Positions 17,245 through 25,915 of a stretch of 64,000 nucleotides of DNA are shown here, piece by piece; the first letter of the stretch is position 1, and the number at the start of each line of letters is the position of its first letter. This DNA comes from CAWBRT01 sp963832785 (GTDB lineage: Bacteria; Acidobacteriota; Terriglobia; Terriglobales; Acidobacteriaceae), in NCBI GenBank assembly GCA_963832785.1, contig CAWHVF010000005.1:2170001-2234000 (forward strand). Direction: 5' to 3'. The notes beneath the pieces were generated by a model, which made no database searches, was not told the DNA's origin, and was given only the letters and a program-made list of their open reading frames with translations. The position numbers and the translations under genes were made by a program.

Positions 17245-18159
17245 TCACTTCCACAGGTAATAGAATCCCACGTTGGTTTCGAGCAGTTTGGCTCTATCGG
17301 GCAGGTAGTCGGATACGTCGCCCACCAACAGGTCGAGCAGGCTGAGGCGCGGCTTGCGATAGCGCACCAGGGTCGGCTCGCCGCTTATGCCGACGGCCTT
17401 GGCGGTGTCGTTCACCGCCACGCGGAAGTCCCCGATCTGGTCGACCAGCTTCAGGCCGAGCGCCTGCTGGCCGGTCCAGACCTTGCCGTTGGCAATCGCA
17501 CGAATGTCGGCCTCGGGCATGCGGCGGCCTTCGGCGACGTTATGGATGAACTGCTGGTGCATGTTGTCGAGCAATCCCTGGAAATACTGTTTCTCCGGCG
17601 GCGTCATTTCGCGCACCGGCGAGCCGGTGTCCTTGAACTCACCCGACTTGAAGACGATCGCCTTGAGCTTGGCCCATTGCAGCAGCTCCTGGTAGTTGAA
17701 CCATTCGGCGATGACCCCTATGCTGCCCACAACCGAGGCCTCGTTGGAGTAGATTTTGTCGGCGGCCGAGGCCACGTAGTAAGCGCCGCTGGCGCCCACG
17801 GTTTCGATGGAGGCCACGATGCGCTTGTGCTTCTGGTCGCGAATGCGCTTGACCTCGCGGTAAATCTCCTCGGAAGCCGCCGCCCCGCCGCCGGGAGAAT
17901 TTATGTGGATGATGATGGCGCGAATGGAGCTGTCATCGGCGAACTTGCGCAGGCCGTCAACCGTCTGCTTGGGCGTGATGATGACGCCGTCGAGATCGAC
18001 GACCCCGATTTTTTCCCGGGAGACGCCGCTGAAGCTGTACTCCGCATGCGGGCGAACGCTGTAGTAGGCCACGGCAAAGAGCGCGGCCAGAAAGGCGAAG
18101 AATCCCGCCACGGCGAATACAGCCCAAAGGAGCGGGCGTGAGCGACGTTTTTCAGCCAT
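17245..18159 (-). CDS. sppA: Signal peptide peptidase SppA (short form)
   Basis: 304-residue membrane-anchored serine protease (family S49) that degrades cleaved signal peptides. One N-terminal transmembrane helix (about 10-33) is followed by a ClpP/crotonase-like fold: HINSPGGGAAASEEIYR, nucleophile Ser124 in VGASGAYYVASAADKI, and general base Lys176 in SGEFKDTGSP. The length corresponds to the single-domain SppA36K-like form rather than the 67-kDa E. coli type. It lies 6 bp downstream of a FecR-like secreted protein gene and is probably co-transcribed with it. Confidence 0.93.
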   Translation of the reverse strand: MAEKRRSRPLLWAVFAVAGFFAFLAALFAVAYYSVRPHAEYSFSGVSREKIGVVDLDGVIITPKQTVDGLRKFADDSSIRAIIIHINSPGGGAAASEEIYREVKRIRDQKHKRIVASIETVGASGAYYVASAADKIYSNEASVVGSIGVIAEWFNYQELLQWAKLKAIVFKSGEFKDTGSPVREMTPPEKQYFQGLLDNMHQQFIHNVAEGRRMPEADIRAIANGKVWTGQQALGLKLVDQIGDFRVAVNDTAKAVGISGEPTLVRYRKPRLSLLDLLVGDVSDYLPDRAKLLETNVGFYYLWK

Positions 18160-18165
18160 TGATTT

Positions 18166-19077
18166 TCATTTGCTCCCAAAGAGCTTGGCAAAAAAGCGGC
18201 GAACGAGGCCAGGCTTTTTTTCGGGACGCTTGCCGCTGGCGGTGGAGGCTGCCGGTTTGGCGGGCTCCGCCGCTGGCGGCGCCGGCGGCGGCTGCACCCG
18301 CGGCGGGTCGCTGGCCTGTGCCGTACTAAGCTGTGATGCGCTGTAGACCGGCCCCGGCGCGTCGCCGCGGTAGATCATGGGGGTATCGACTTGCAGGTGC
18401 AGCTCCGGCGGCAGTTTTACCTCCGGCGGCGGCGGAGGGGAAATGGGCGGAGCCGGCGGGGGCGCTGCCGCCTGCAGTACCGAGGGCTTGGGCGCGGGAC
18501 AGCCGCAATTGGCGAAGTTGCCTCTCTTGGCCGTGGAAACCTGGCCGTGGCTGAAGTGCACGGCCGAATCGGGCGCCACCTGGTAGCTGCCTGTTCCCAT
18601 TACTTCGCTGACGATGACTCCCGCCCCCATGCCTTCCAACGGACGCACGCAGGTGTTGCCGGCGGCATCGGCGGAGATTGCCAGGTGAAAACTGCCGGGG
18701 CCGATCATCTGTATACGGAAGTCCGGCGTCATCACCGTGTCCGTGCCGGTGCCGAGGGTGTAATGCAGCTCCAGCGCGCCGGTGTTCACCCCGATCATAA
18801 GCTCGTTGCCGGTGGGAGAGGTGTTTATGCTCAGGCTGGTGCGGGGACAGATGCGCACTTCGCCGCCGCGCGCGAGCTTCAGTAAAGCCGTGCCATCACC
18901 GGCGCTGACCTGCGATCCGCCCAGCACGCTGGCGCCTCCGCCGACCAGCACCACCGAGCCGCGAACCGAGGCGCCGCCGGCAAACAGCTCGCCTACAGGG
19001 GCTTCGGCGTTGCCCGCCGCGTACGCGACGGCCATCGCCAAAAACAGCGGAATCAAAGCCTTGCGGGCTACCGACAT
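18166..19077 (-). CDS. FecR-like secreted protein with proline-rich tail
   Basis: About 303 residues from MSVARKALIPLFLAMAVAYAAG, a clear signal peptide; longer upstream starts (19101, 19158) have no better ribosome site. Residues about 30-200 are beta-rich with a FecR-like flavour (GASVRGSVVLVGGGASVLGG, SAGDGTALLKLARGGEVRIC). A long Pro/Ala region (PPPAPPISPPPPPEVKLPPE and a second one) follows, ending in a basic tail (RPEKKPGLVRRFFAKLFGSK). The basic amphipathic C-terminus is odd for an exported protein. Function unknown; perhaps an envelope stress sensor or structural protein. Located directly upstream of sppA. Confidence 0.65.
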   Translation of the reverse strand: MSVARKALIPLFLAMAVAYAAGNAEAPVGELFAGGASVRGSVVLVGGGASVLGGSQVSAGDGTALLKLARGGEVRICPRTSLSINTSPTGNELMIGVNTGALELHYTLGTGTDTVMTPDFRIQMIGPGSFHLAISADAAGNTCVRPLEGMGAGVIVSEVMGTGSYQVAPDSAVHFSHGQVSTAKRGNFANCGCPAPKPSVLQAAAPPPAPPISPPPPPEVKLPPELHLQVDTPMIYRGDAPGPVYSASQLSTAQASDPPRVQPPPAPPAAEPAKPAASTASGKRPEKKPGLVRRFFAKLFGSK

Positions 19078-19281
19078 ACTCAGGCGCACCCCACTCAACA
19101 TAAGAAACGGGCCCGTCAGGGGCCGGATCGGGAACGCGGATATCCTAACACCGCCCACGCCGCGGCAGAAGCACCCGCGAGCACCGCCAAAAAATCCACG
19201 ATTGGCCGGTCGAGAATTATAGTGGTGTGAGTTCGTGGTTTACTACTTTCGTGGAACAGTTGATACTAGTTATAAGAACCC

Positions 19282-20775
19282 GTGCCCAAGATCGTACAAA
19301 ATTCTGAAGTAATCGCCACCACAGCAGTTTCCGAGCAGAGCCCGTCCGGGCGGAGGTACTGGCCCGGCGTAAGGCCGGCGCTACTGGTGCCGCTAATCGT
19401 GGCTTGCGCCCTGTTCATGGAGCATGTAGACGCCACCGTTATTGCGACTTCGCTGCCCATGATCGCCCGCGACCTGGGCAAGGAGCCGATCGTGCTCAAG
19501 CTGGGGCTGAGCGCGTACCTGGTCAGCCTGGCGGTGTTTATCCCGGTCTCCGGCTGGATGGCGGACCGCTTTGGCGGGCGTACGGTTTTCTGTGCGGCGA
19601 TTGCGACCTTCATGGTCAGCTCTATGCTCTGCGGGGTGGCGCACTCGTTCGCCTTCTTTGTGGCGGCCCGCTTTATGCAGGGCATTGGCGGAGCCATGAT
19701 GGTCCCCGTCGGGCGCATCGTCATCGTGCGCACGGTGCCCAGAGAAGATCTGGTCACCGCCTTGAACTATCTGACTATTCCGGCTTTGCTGGGCCCACTG
19801 GTCGGCCCGCCCCTGGGCGGGTTCATAACCACCTACGTGAACTGGCGCTGGATATTCTTCATCAATGTTCCCATCAGCGTGCTGGGCATCTTCCTGGGCC
19901 TGCACTTCATGGACAACGTACGGGAAGGGACGGTCCCACCGCTTGACACCTCGGGGTTCGTACTTTCCGCCGGCGGCCTGTCGATGCTGATGTTCGGGCT
20001 GAGCACGATCAATGAACGAGTAATTTCCCGCACCCTCGCGGTAGCCTGCACGGTGGTCGGAGCGGCGGTCACTTACCTGTATTTCCGCCTGGCCCAGCGC
20101 AAGCAAGCCCCCCTGCTGGATTTCGATCTGTTCAAGGTGAAGACCTTCTGGGTGGGAGTGGGCGGCGGATCGCTGTTTCGCATCGGAATCGGCGCCATCG
20201 CCTTCGTGCTGCCGCTGATGTTCCAGTTGGGGTTCGGCCTGAGCCCGCTTCAGTCCGGAATGCTGACCTGCGCCTCGGCCGTGGGCGCCATGTTCATGAA
20301 GACCATTTTGAAGGTCTTTCTGCGGCGATATGGCTTCCGCTCCGTGCTCATATCCAACGTGTTTCTGGCTTCGGGAACGGTCGCCTGCATGGGGCTTTTC
20401 ACGGCGCTAACCCCGCACTGGCTGATCTCAGTAGTGCTTCTTATCGGCGGTTGCTTCCGCGCCCTGCAGTTTACCTGCCTGAACGCCATCACCTATGCCG
20501 ACATACCGGCGAACGAGGTCAGCCAGGCGACCAGCGTCTTTGCCACCGTGCAACAGCTCTCGCTGGGAATGGGAGTGACGGTGGGAGCCTTTGCCGTCCA
20601 GGCCTCCAGTTTTCTCCAGGGACACAAAACGATTGTCGCCAGCGACTTCTGGCCGGCGTTTCTCACGCTGGGAATTATCGCGGCATCTTCCGCCTACTGC
20701 ATGTTCAGCCTGTCACCCGAGGCTGGGGCCGACATGGCCGGCTACCGGCCGCGGCGGAAGGCGTTAGAGCATTAG
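19282..20775 (+). CDS. DHA2-family MFS efflux transporter
   Basis: 497-residue 14-TM MFS drug transporter, distinct from the EmrB-like one at 15153. MEHVDATVIATSLPMIARDL is the DHA2 TM1 signature (Asp in HVDATVI), LSAYLVSLAVFIPVSGWMAD and RFGGRTVF (motif A) follow, then RFMQGIGGAMMVPVGR. No adaptor gene accompanies it. GTG start at 19282 with no obvious Shine-Dalgarno. Its 3' end lies 3 bp from the convergent FecR-like gene with no terminator hairpin visible between them. Confidence 0.9.
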   Translation: MPKIVQNSEVIATTAVSEQSPSGRRYWPGVRPALLVPLIVACALFMEHVDATVIATSLPMIARDLGKEPIVLKLGLSAYLVSLAVFIPVSGWMADRFGGRTVFCAAIATFMVSSMLCGVAHSFAFFVAARFMQGIGGAMMVPVGRIVIVRTVPREDLVTALNYLTIPALLGPLVGPPLGGFITTYVNWRWIFFINVPISVLGIFLGLHFMDNVREGTVPPLDTSGFVLSAGGLSMLMFGLSTINERVISRTLAVACTVVGAAVTYLYFRLAQRKQAPLLDFDLFKVKTFWVGVGGGSLFRIGIGAIAFVLPLMFQLGFGLSPLQSGMLTCASAVGAMFMKTILKVFLRRYGFRSVLISNVFLASGTVACMGLFTALTPHWLISVVLLIGGCFRALQFTCLNAITYADIPANEVSQATSVFATVQQLSLGMGVTVGAFAVQASSFLQGHKTIVASDFWPAFLTLGIIAASSAYCMFSLSPEAGADMAGYRPRRKALEH

Positions 20776-20778
20776 CCG

Positions 20779-21498
20779 TCAGTACCACCACGGCCTGGGT
20801 CTTCCATATATGATCACGCCGGGTGGGGGCGGCGGATACACCGCCGGAAAGGCGCTATCCTGGCGCTGGTTCCGTACGCGGCACCACTCATCGAAGCTGT
20901 CGGGAGCGGGCGCCTTATGGCGCTCGTAGGCAGCCATATTTCCGGACAGTACAACCTGCTCGCGCCCACGCACTCGCACCGCCGGACGGTCTCCGGTGAT
21001 GCTGCCCTCCCCCTTCCACACGGTAATCCTGGTGGTGTCCGCCTGCGGATCTACGTCAAAGCGGTAGTCTCCCCCCTTGGTCACGGTGAAGCTTCCGTTG
21101 GCGCTATCCACCTCGTAAATTTCCCCGCCAAACAGATGGCGCACGTGCAGGTGCAAGGTCCCCTGGTGGATGCGCACCTGGACCGTGTGGAAATTGACGT
21201 TGACGATGGTCAGGCTCGTCTCCGCGTTCATTTCCAGCATGCCGGTCCCGACGTTCACCTCCGCCCGGGAAAGCTTGTCCGTCCACACGTTGTCCGATAT
21301 GGCCAGTTGCTGATTGGGGACAGCCGCCGCCCAACTGCCTGTTCCCCGCGACTGAACCGAGACGGTTCCGTAGGTGTATTGCAACAGAGCAATGCGTCGA
21401 GGAGGAGCGGCCGAGGCCAGCACTGCTACAAAGAGCAGGGGGATCAGCACTGCCCAATATTTACCAACAGGAAAGAATTTACGAAAAGGAAAGTTCAT
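20779..21498 (-). CDS. FecR-domain secreted protein
   Basis: 239 residues from MNFPFRKFFPVGKYW, chosen because GGAGAATCC lies before that ATG; the frame is open 27 codons further. Signal peptide (AVLIPLLFVAVLASAAPP), then a FecR-like beta domain (LLQYTYGTVSVQSRG, TDKLSRAEVNVGTGMLEMN, YEVDSANGSFTVTKGGDYRF, TTRITVWKGEGSI), then SFDEWCRVRNQRQ and a Pro/Tyr/Trp end (YPPPPPGVIIYGRPRPWWY). The layout recalls DUF6600/FecR proteins of Acidobacteriota (from memory). Probably periplasmic or surface-located; ligand unknown. A second FecR-like gene lies at 18166 across the DHA2 pump. Confidence 0.7.
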   Translation of the reverse strand: MNFPFRKFFPVGKYWAVLIPLLFVAVLASAAPPRRIALLQYTYGTVSVQSRGTGSWAAAVPNQQLAISDNVWTDKLSRAEVNVGTGMLEMNAETSLTIVNVNFHTVQVRIHQGTLHLHVRHLFGGEIYEVDSANGSFTVTKGGDYRFDVDPQADTTRITVWKGEGSITGDRPAVRVRGREQVVLSGNMAAYERHKAPAPDSFDEWCRVRNQRQDSAFPAVYPPPPPGVIIYGRPRPWWY

Positions 21499-21708
21499 GC
21501 TGGATTCTCCGGGGACGACGAGCCGCAACGCCGAAATGGCCGAGGGCCGGCACGGGCAGCACGAAGCCCCTGGGCCCAATATACCAACTCTGGAACGGCT
21601 GTAAATTCAAACCCGGTTCAGGACGGGTAGTTTCGGACACGAATAGCGGCAAAGCGCGGCGCGGGCGGTGTGAATTTTCCGCACGACCAAAGTGCCCTGA
21701 TACAAGGC

Positions 21709-23019
21709 TTATTCCTGAGAAAGAAGGCGCCTCTCGGTCGGCTCGACGGGGCGCAGCCGGACGGGGGAGCACGTGTCCGGCACCGGTTCGCTGGCGTAGA
21801 CCAGCTTGGCCGGCATGCTCGTTTCCAGGTCGGGGAGAAAGCCGGCCAACAGGCCGATCAGCGGCAGAAAAGAGCATATCCGGTAGACAAAGAAGATATC
21901 GGTCAGGTCGACCAGCTTGCCCAGCACCGCCGCCCCCAGGCCGGCCATGCCAAAGGCGAAGCCGAAGAAAAGGCCGGAGATGGTGCCTACCCTTCCCGGA
22001 AGCAGTTCCTGCGCATACACCAGAATGGCGGAGAAAGCCGACGACAGGATCAGGCCGATGATGACCGTGAAGGCGCCTGTCCAGAACAGGTTGGCGTAGG
22101 GCAGCAGCAAGGTGAAGGGAAAGACTCCAAGAATGGAGAACCAGATGACATACTTGCGGCCGATGCGGTCGCCAATCGGCCCGCCAGCCAACACCCCGAG
22201 AGCCACCGCCCCCAGGAATGCGAACAGATGTATCTGCGCGCTGGTCGTGGAAATATGGAATTTCAGAACCAGGTAGAACAGGTAATAGCTGGTGAGGCTT
22301 GCCAGATAGAAGTACTTGGAAAAGATCAGCGCCAGCAGGATGATGACCGATTTTCTTACCTGCAGCACCGGCAGCGAGTGCGCGACCTCGATGCGCACAG
22401 ACCGATTACCCGGCAGGGATGCCCTGCTCGTCTTGTACCAGCGGCCCACCACGGTCAACACTACTATGGCGGTCAAAGCCACCAGCGAAAACCAGGCGAT
22501 GCTTGCTTGGCCCCGGCGCAGAACGATGAAGGCCGCCAACAGCGGCCCGAGCGCGGCGCCGGTGTTTCCTCCCACCTGAAAAACCGATTGCGCCAGACCG
22601 CGCCGGCCGCCGGAAGCCAAATGCGCGACCCGCGACGATTCCGGATGAAACACGGCCGAGCCCACTCCCACCAGCGCCGCCGCTACGAGCAGCAGGTGAA
22701 AGCTGTAGGCCCGCGACAACAGCACCAATCCGGCAAGCGTGAACGCCATCCCCATGGGCAAGGAAAACGGCTGTGGACGCCGGTCCGTGTAGTATCCCAC
22801 CACCGGTTGCCATAGCGACGCCATAAGCTGATAGGTCAGAGTCAGGAGCCCTATTTGCCCGAAACTCAGATGAAAGGAGCTCTTTAGCAGAGGATAAATC
22901 GCCGGCAGCAGCGATTGGACCATGTCATTGAGGAAATGAGAGAAGCTGATGGCTGCCAGGACCGTGAATATGGTATTGCCTGCGGCACCCGCCCGCGGCT
23001 TGATCGCACTTGTGCCCAC
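21709..23019 (-). CDS. fsr: Fsr-type MFS transporter (fosmidomycin resistance family)
   Basis: 436-residue, 12-TM major facilitator. The N-terminal block ISFSHFLNDMVQSLLPAIYP and the FHLSFGQIGLLTLTYQL helix are characteristic of the fosmidomycin-resistance (Fsr) subfamily; GVGSAVFHPESSRVAHLASGG is its TM4-5 signature. GTG start with GGAG 6 nt upstream. Likely exports small antibiotics or metabolites such as fosmidomycin-like phosphonates in known members; substrate here is unproven. It stands alone on the minus strand inside a region crowded with efflux genes. Confidence 0.9.
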   Translation of the reverse strand: MGTSAIKPRAGAAGNTIFTVLAAISFSHFLNDMVQSLLPAIYPLLKSSFHLSFGQIGLLTLTYQLMASLWQPVVGYYTDRRPQPFSLPMGMAFTLAGLVLLSRAYSFHLLLVAAALVGVGSAVFHPESSRVAHLASGGRRGLAQSVFQVGGNTGAALGPLLAAFIVLRRGQASIAWFSLVALTAIVVLTVVGRWYKTSRASLPGNRSVRIEVAHSLPVLQVRKSVIILLALIFSKYFYLASLTSYYLFYLVLKFHISTTSAQIHLFAFLGAVALGVLAGGPIGDRIGRKYVIWFSILGVFPFTLLLPYANLFWTGAFTVIIGLILSSAFSAILVYAQELLPGRVGTISGLFFGFAFGMAGLGAAVLGKLVDLTDIFFVYRICSFLPLIGLLAGFLPDLETSMPAKLVYASEPVPDTCSPVRLRPVEPTERRLLSQE

Positions 23020-23266
23020 TGTTTACTCCGCTTACCGCACAAAGATACCGGACAAGTCGCCATGGACTTAACCCTGTCTGACCGCGGGACGATGTCTCGC
23101 TGCCTCCACCTATTCTGATGTGGAAAAGAACCTTTCGGATTCAGGTAAGCGAGGGTCCCAAAAATTTGCAAGCGCGGACACTGCCGCAGAGCTGGTCTGC
23201 GGACTGGCGTCACCTTCTCATCATTTGCGGAGCTGGTTTTTCCGTATTGTAAACGACCTCTCGAAA

Positions 23267-24313
23267 CTAGGCGGCCGGCTCCCTGCTCTCGAGAGGAGTC
23301 TTGTGCCCCTTGTGCTTGGCGCCGGGGGCGCCGCGCTTGGCGGCGGCGTTTTCGATCTCCGCATTTACCTCGGCCCCGGCCAGAATCGTCATTCCGGTCA
23401 CATAAAACCAGGTCAGCAGTATGATGGCGGCCCCCAACACGCCGTAGGTTGCCGAGTATCGGTTGAAGAAGTGCAGATAAATTCGCAGGCCCGCGGTGGC
23501 AAGAAGCCAGGTTGTGATTCCGACAACCGAGCCCGGCGTGATCCACTCCCAGCGCCGTTGCTCGACATCGGGAGCCCAGTAATAGATCAGCGCGAACACC
23601 AGCACAATAAAGAAGAAGGCAACCGCCCACTGCACCACCCTCCAGGCGATGGTGATCGCCGGCCCCAAGCCTACCGATCCGGCAATCAGCTCAGCCACGC
23701 TGCCTCCGTAGAGCACGATCGCCAGGGCGACAACCAGCAGAAGCGAACAGATGACGGTCAGGCCAAGAGCAATGCCAATTCGCTTCCAGAAGGGCCGTTC
23801 CTCTCTCACGTTGTAGACGGCATTGAGCGTGTCTTGCAGCGCCGACATGGCATAGGCCGCCGGCCAAAGCGCAAAGACAAGCCCGAATGTCAGCTTGCCG
23901 GTGCCGCTGGCCCGAGTAGTTTGCTCCACCACCCGGTCCACCAGGTGGAAAGCCATGGGCGGCATGGCGGTTTGCATGTACTGGAGCAGGTTTATGCGCA
24001 TCTGCGATCCGGCGCCGGCCAGAATGCCGAAAATCGCCATCACGAAGATAAGAGCGGGGAAAATCGACAGGAAAAAGTAATAGGCAAGCTGGGCGGAGCG
24101 GCCAAACACATCGTCATCTCTGATGGATCTCCACACTCGCCTGCCCAGTTCGGCGGCGGAGAGCCCTCCGAGCTTCCAGGGCGAGAACTCGCCGGGAGGT
24201 TCCCGCCGCAACTCCAGCGCTCCGCCTTTAGCCTCAGTTGTTTTCTGCTCAGCGCTGCCGGCGGCCGGCGCGAGAGGGCCTGCCGGGCGCGCGCGTTTAG
24301 CCGGGTTTCCCAA
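23267..24313 (-). CDS. YihY/BrkB-family inner-membrane protein
   Basis: 348-residue integral membrane protein of the YihY/virulence-factor BrkB family (once mis-named RNase BN). About six hydrophobic segments follow a hydrophilic, Ala/Pro/Arg-rich N-terminus of about 75 residues. Family markers visible: RSAQLAYYFFLSIFPALIFV, FGLVFALWPAAYAMSALQDTLN, NVREERPFWKRIGIALGLT and YAPD-like YYWAPDVEQRRWEWITPGS. Biochemical role is unknown in the family; some members affect lipid or envelope properties. Start is TTG at 24313 with GAGG upstream, which is not fully certain. Confidence 0.87.
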   Translation of the reverse strand: MGNPAKRARPAGPLAPAAGSAEQKTTEAKGGALELRREPPGEFSPWKLGGLSAAELGRRVWRSIRDDDVFGRSAQLAYYFFLSIFPALIFVMAIFGILAGAGSQMRINLLQYMQTAMPPMAFHLVDRVVEQTTRASGTGKLTFGLVFALWPAAYAMSALQDTLNAVYNVREERPFWKRIGIALGLTVICSLLLVVALAIVLYGGSVAELIAGSVGLGPAITIAWRVVQWAVAFFFIVLVFALIYYWAPDVEQRRWEWITPGSVVGITTWLLATAGLRIYLHFFNRYSATYGVLGAAIILLTWFYVTGMTILAGAEVNAEIENAAAKRGAPGAKHKGHKTPLESREPAA

Positions 24314-24394
24314 ACTTTCGCCTCTGCGATTCGCCTGCGGGCTGCGATGATCGTTTCCAGTGAGAAACGGCCGGCGACCGGCTGGGTTGCCTAG

Positions 24395-24757
24395 CTAAAA
24401 CAATGGCTTTGGGTGTGCGGGGATATTGACATCAGCCCGGAGCGCGGCCCGTCCGCACCACCGGCGGAGGCAGAGCGCCCATCACCACGGCGAACCCGCA
24501 AGCGTTGCAGGCGGTGCATTAATTCCTGCGCTTCCAGATCCAGGACCACCAGATGTAAGATCTCCTGACCGTCACAAAGTAGTCGGCCAATCGCGTGTTC
24601 TTGAAGCTGGCTCGACGTAGCGAAGCCCGCTGCGGCCCCGAGTCCGGTGTCTCAATGTTCTTTGCAGTTCAAACACTTACCGAAATCTGATACCCTCCCT
24701 GCAGTGGTGTCCACCTTATTGCCTCTAGACGGAGATGTCCCCGTCGCCGGAGTGCGA
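24395..24757. other. Intergenic region upstream of second RND operon
   Basis: 363 bp between the divergent BrkB and RND-adaptor genes. I see no convincing operator palindrome or gene. A minus-strand frame is open across much of it but has no ATG and no homology I recognise. It presumably holds the promoters for both flanking genes. Confidence 0.4.
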
Positions 24758-25912
24758 ATGTACCAGCTCAACCGATTTGTTTCGCGCCAAGGTCTGTTCC
24801 CTGTTTGTCTTGCCTTCTTCGCTCTAGCGCTGACTGCATGCGGAAACAGCCGCGCTACCGCGCCGTCACAGGCCGTCGAAGTAAGCGTCGCTCCCGTCGC
24901 GCAGAGAGACGTTCCCATATACGGCGAGTGGGTGGCGACCCTGGACGGCTACGTGAACGCCGAAATTCGGCCGCAGGTGTCGGGTTACGTCATCAGGCAA
25001 AACTACAAAGAGGGTTCGCTGGTGCGCAAAGGGCAGGTGCTGTTTGAAATCGATCCCAGGCCATTTCGCGCCGCCCTGGACCGCGTCAAGGCCGACCTGG
25101 CCCAGGCCCAGGCCCAGCTTGGTAAAAGCATGCTGGACGTGGAGCGCGATACCCCGCTGGCGCAGGCCAAGGCCATTGCCAGGAGCCAGTTGGACAACGA
25201 AATTCAGGCCAAGCTCGCCGCCCAGGCTGCCGTCGAGTCGGGCAAGGCGGCGGTAGAACAGGCGGAACTGAATCTTGAGTGGACCAAGGTCACCTCGCTG
25301 ATCAATGGCATTGCCGGCATCGCCCAGGTGCAGATCGGCAACCTGGTGGGACCCAATTCCATCCTGACCGCGGTTTCGCAAGTCGATCCCATCAAGGCCT
25401 ATTTCCCCGTCAGCGAGCAGGAGTATCTCCGCGCGCAGAAAAAGGACAGCTCCGGCAGGCGCGCCGTCAGCATTTTCGGAAATTCCCTCGAGTTGACCCT
25501 GGCTGACGGAAGCGTCTATCCCCGCCGGGGCAAAATCCTGCTGGCCGATCGGCAAGTGGATGCCGGCACCGGCACCATTCGCGTCGTGGCCGCCTTTCCC
25601 AATCCCGGCAACATTCTGCGTCCCGGCCAGTACGGGCGTGTGCGGGTGGAAACCGGCGTAAAACGCGGGGCGCTGCTGCTGCCGCAAAGCGCCGTCGGCG
25701 AGCTTCAGGGAAGCTACCAGGTGGCAGTTGTGGGCAGCGATCAGAAAGCCAGCCTGCGCACGGTGAAGCCCGGCGAAAAGGTCGGGACCATGTGGGTGAT
25801 CGACGAAGGGCTCAAGCCAGGCGAGCAGGTTGTGGTGGAAGGGCTGCAAAAGCTCAAGGACGGAACTCCCGTCGTTGCCAAGCCTGCGAATCTTCCGGTG
25901 GAAGGGCGCTGA
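24758..25912 (+). CDS. RND efflux periplasmic adaptor lipoprotein (MexE/AcrA-like)
   Basis: 384-residue membrane-fusion protein of the second tripartite pump. The start at 24758 (MYQLNRFVSRQGLFPVCL) has GGAG 6 nt before it and yields a lipoprotein signal ending FALALTACGNS. Domains in order: lipoyl half (RPQVSGYVIRQNYKEGSLVR), short helical hairpin (DRVKADLAQAQAQLGKSMLD), second half (TKVTSLINGIAGIAQVQIGN), beta-barrel (DPIKAYFPVSEQEYLRA), membrane-proximal domain. MexE-like features include the DPIKAYFPVSE segment. Separated by 3 bp from the permease gene. Confidence 0.9.
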   Translation: MYQLNRFVSRQGLFPVCLAFFALALTACGNSRATAPSQAVEVSVAPVAQRDVPIYGEWVATLDGYVNAEIRPQVSGYVIRQNYKEGSLVRKGQVLFEIDPRPFRAALDRVKADLAQAQAQLGKSMLDVERDTPLAQAKAIARSQLDNEIQAKLAAQAAVESGKAAVEQAELNLEWTKVTSLINGIAGIAQVQIGNLVGPNSILTAVSQVDPIKAYFPVSEQEYLRAQKKDSSGRRAVSIFGNSLELTLADGSVYPRRGKILLADRQVDAGTGTIRVVAAFPNPGNILRPGQYGRVRVETGVKRGALLLPQSAVGELQGSYQVAVVGSDQKASLRTVKPGEKVGTMWVIDEGLKPGEQVVVEGLQKLKDGTPVVAKPANLPVEGR

Positions 25913-25915
25913 GCC

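Noticed and set aside
24395..24646. A minus-strand frame with gene-like composition (...EILHLVVLDLEAQELMHRL...)
   Set aside because: No start codon in a useful place, no recognised family; may be a fragment but unsupported.
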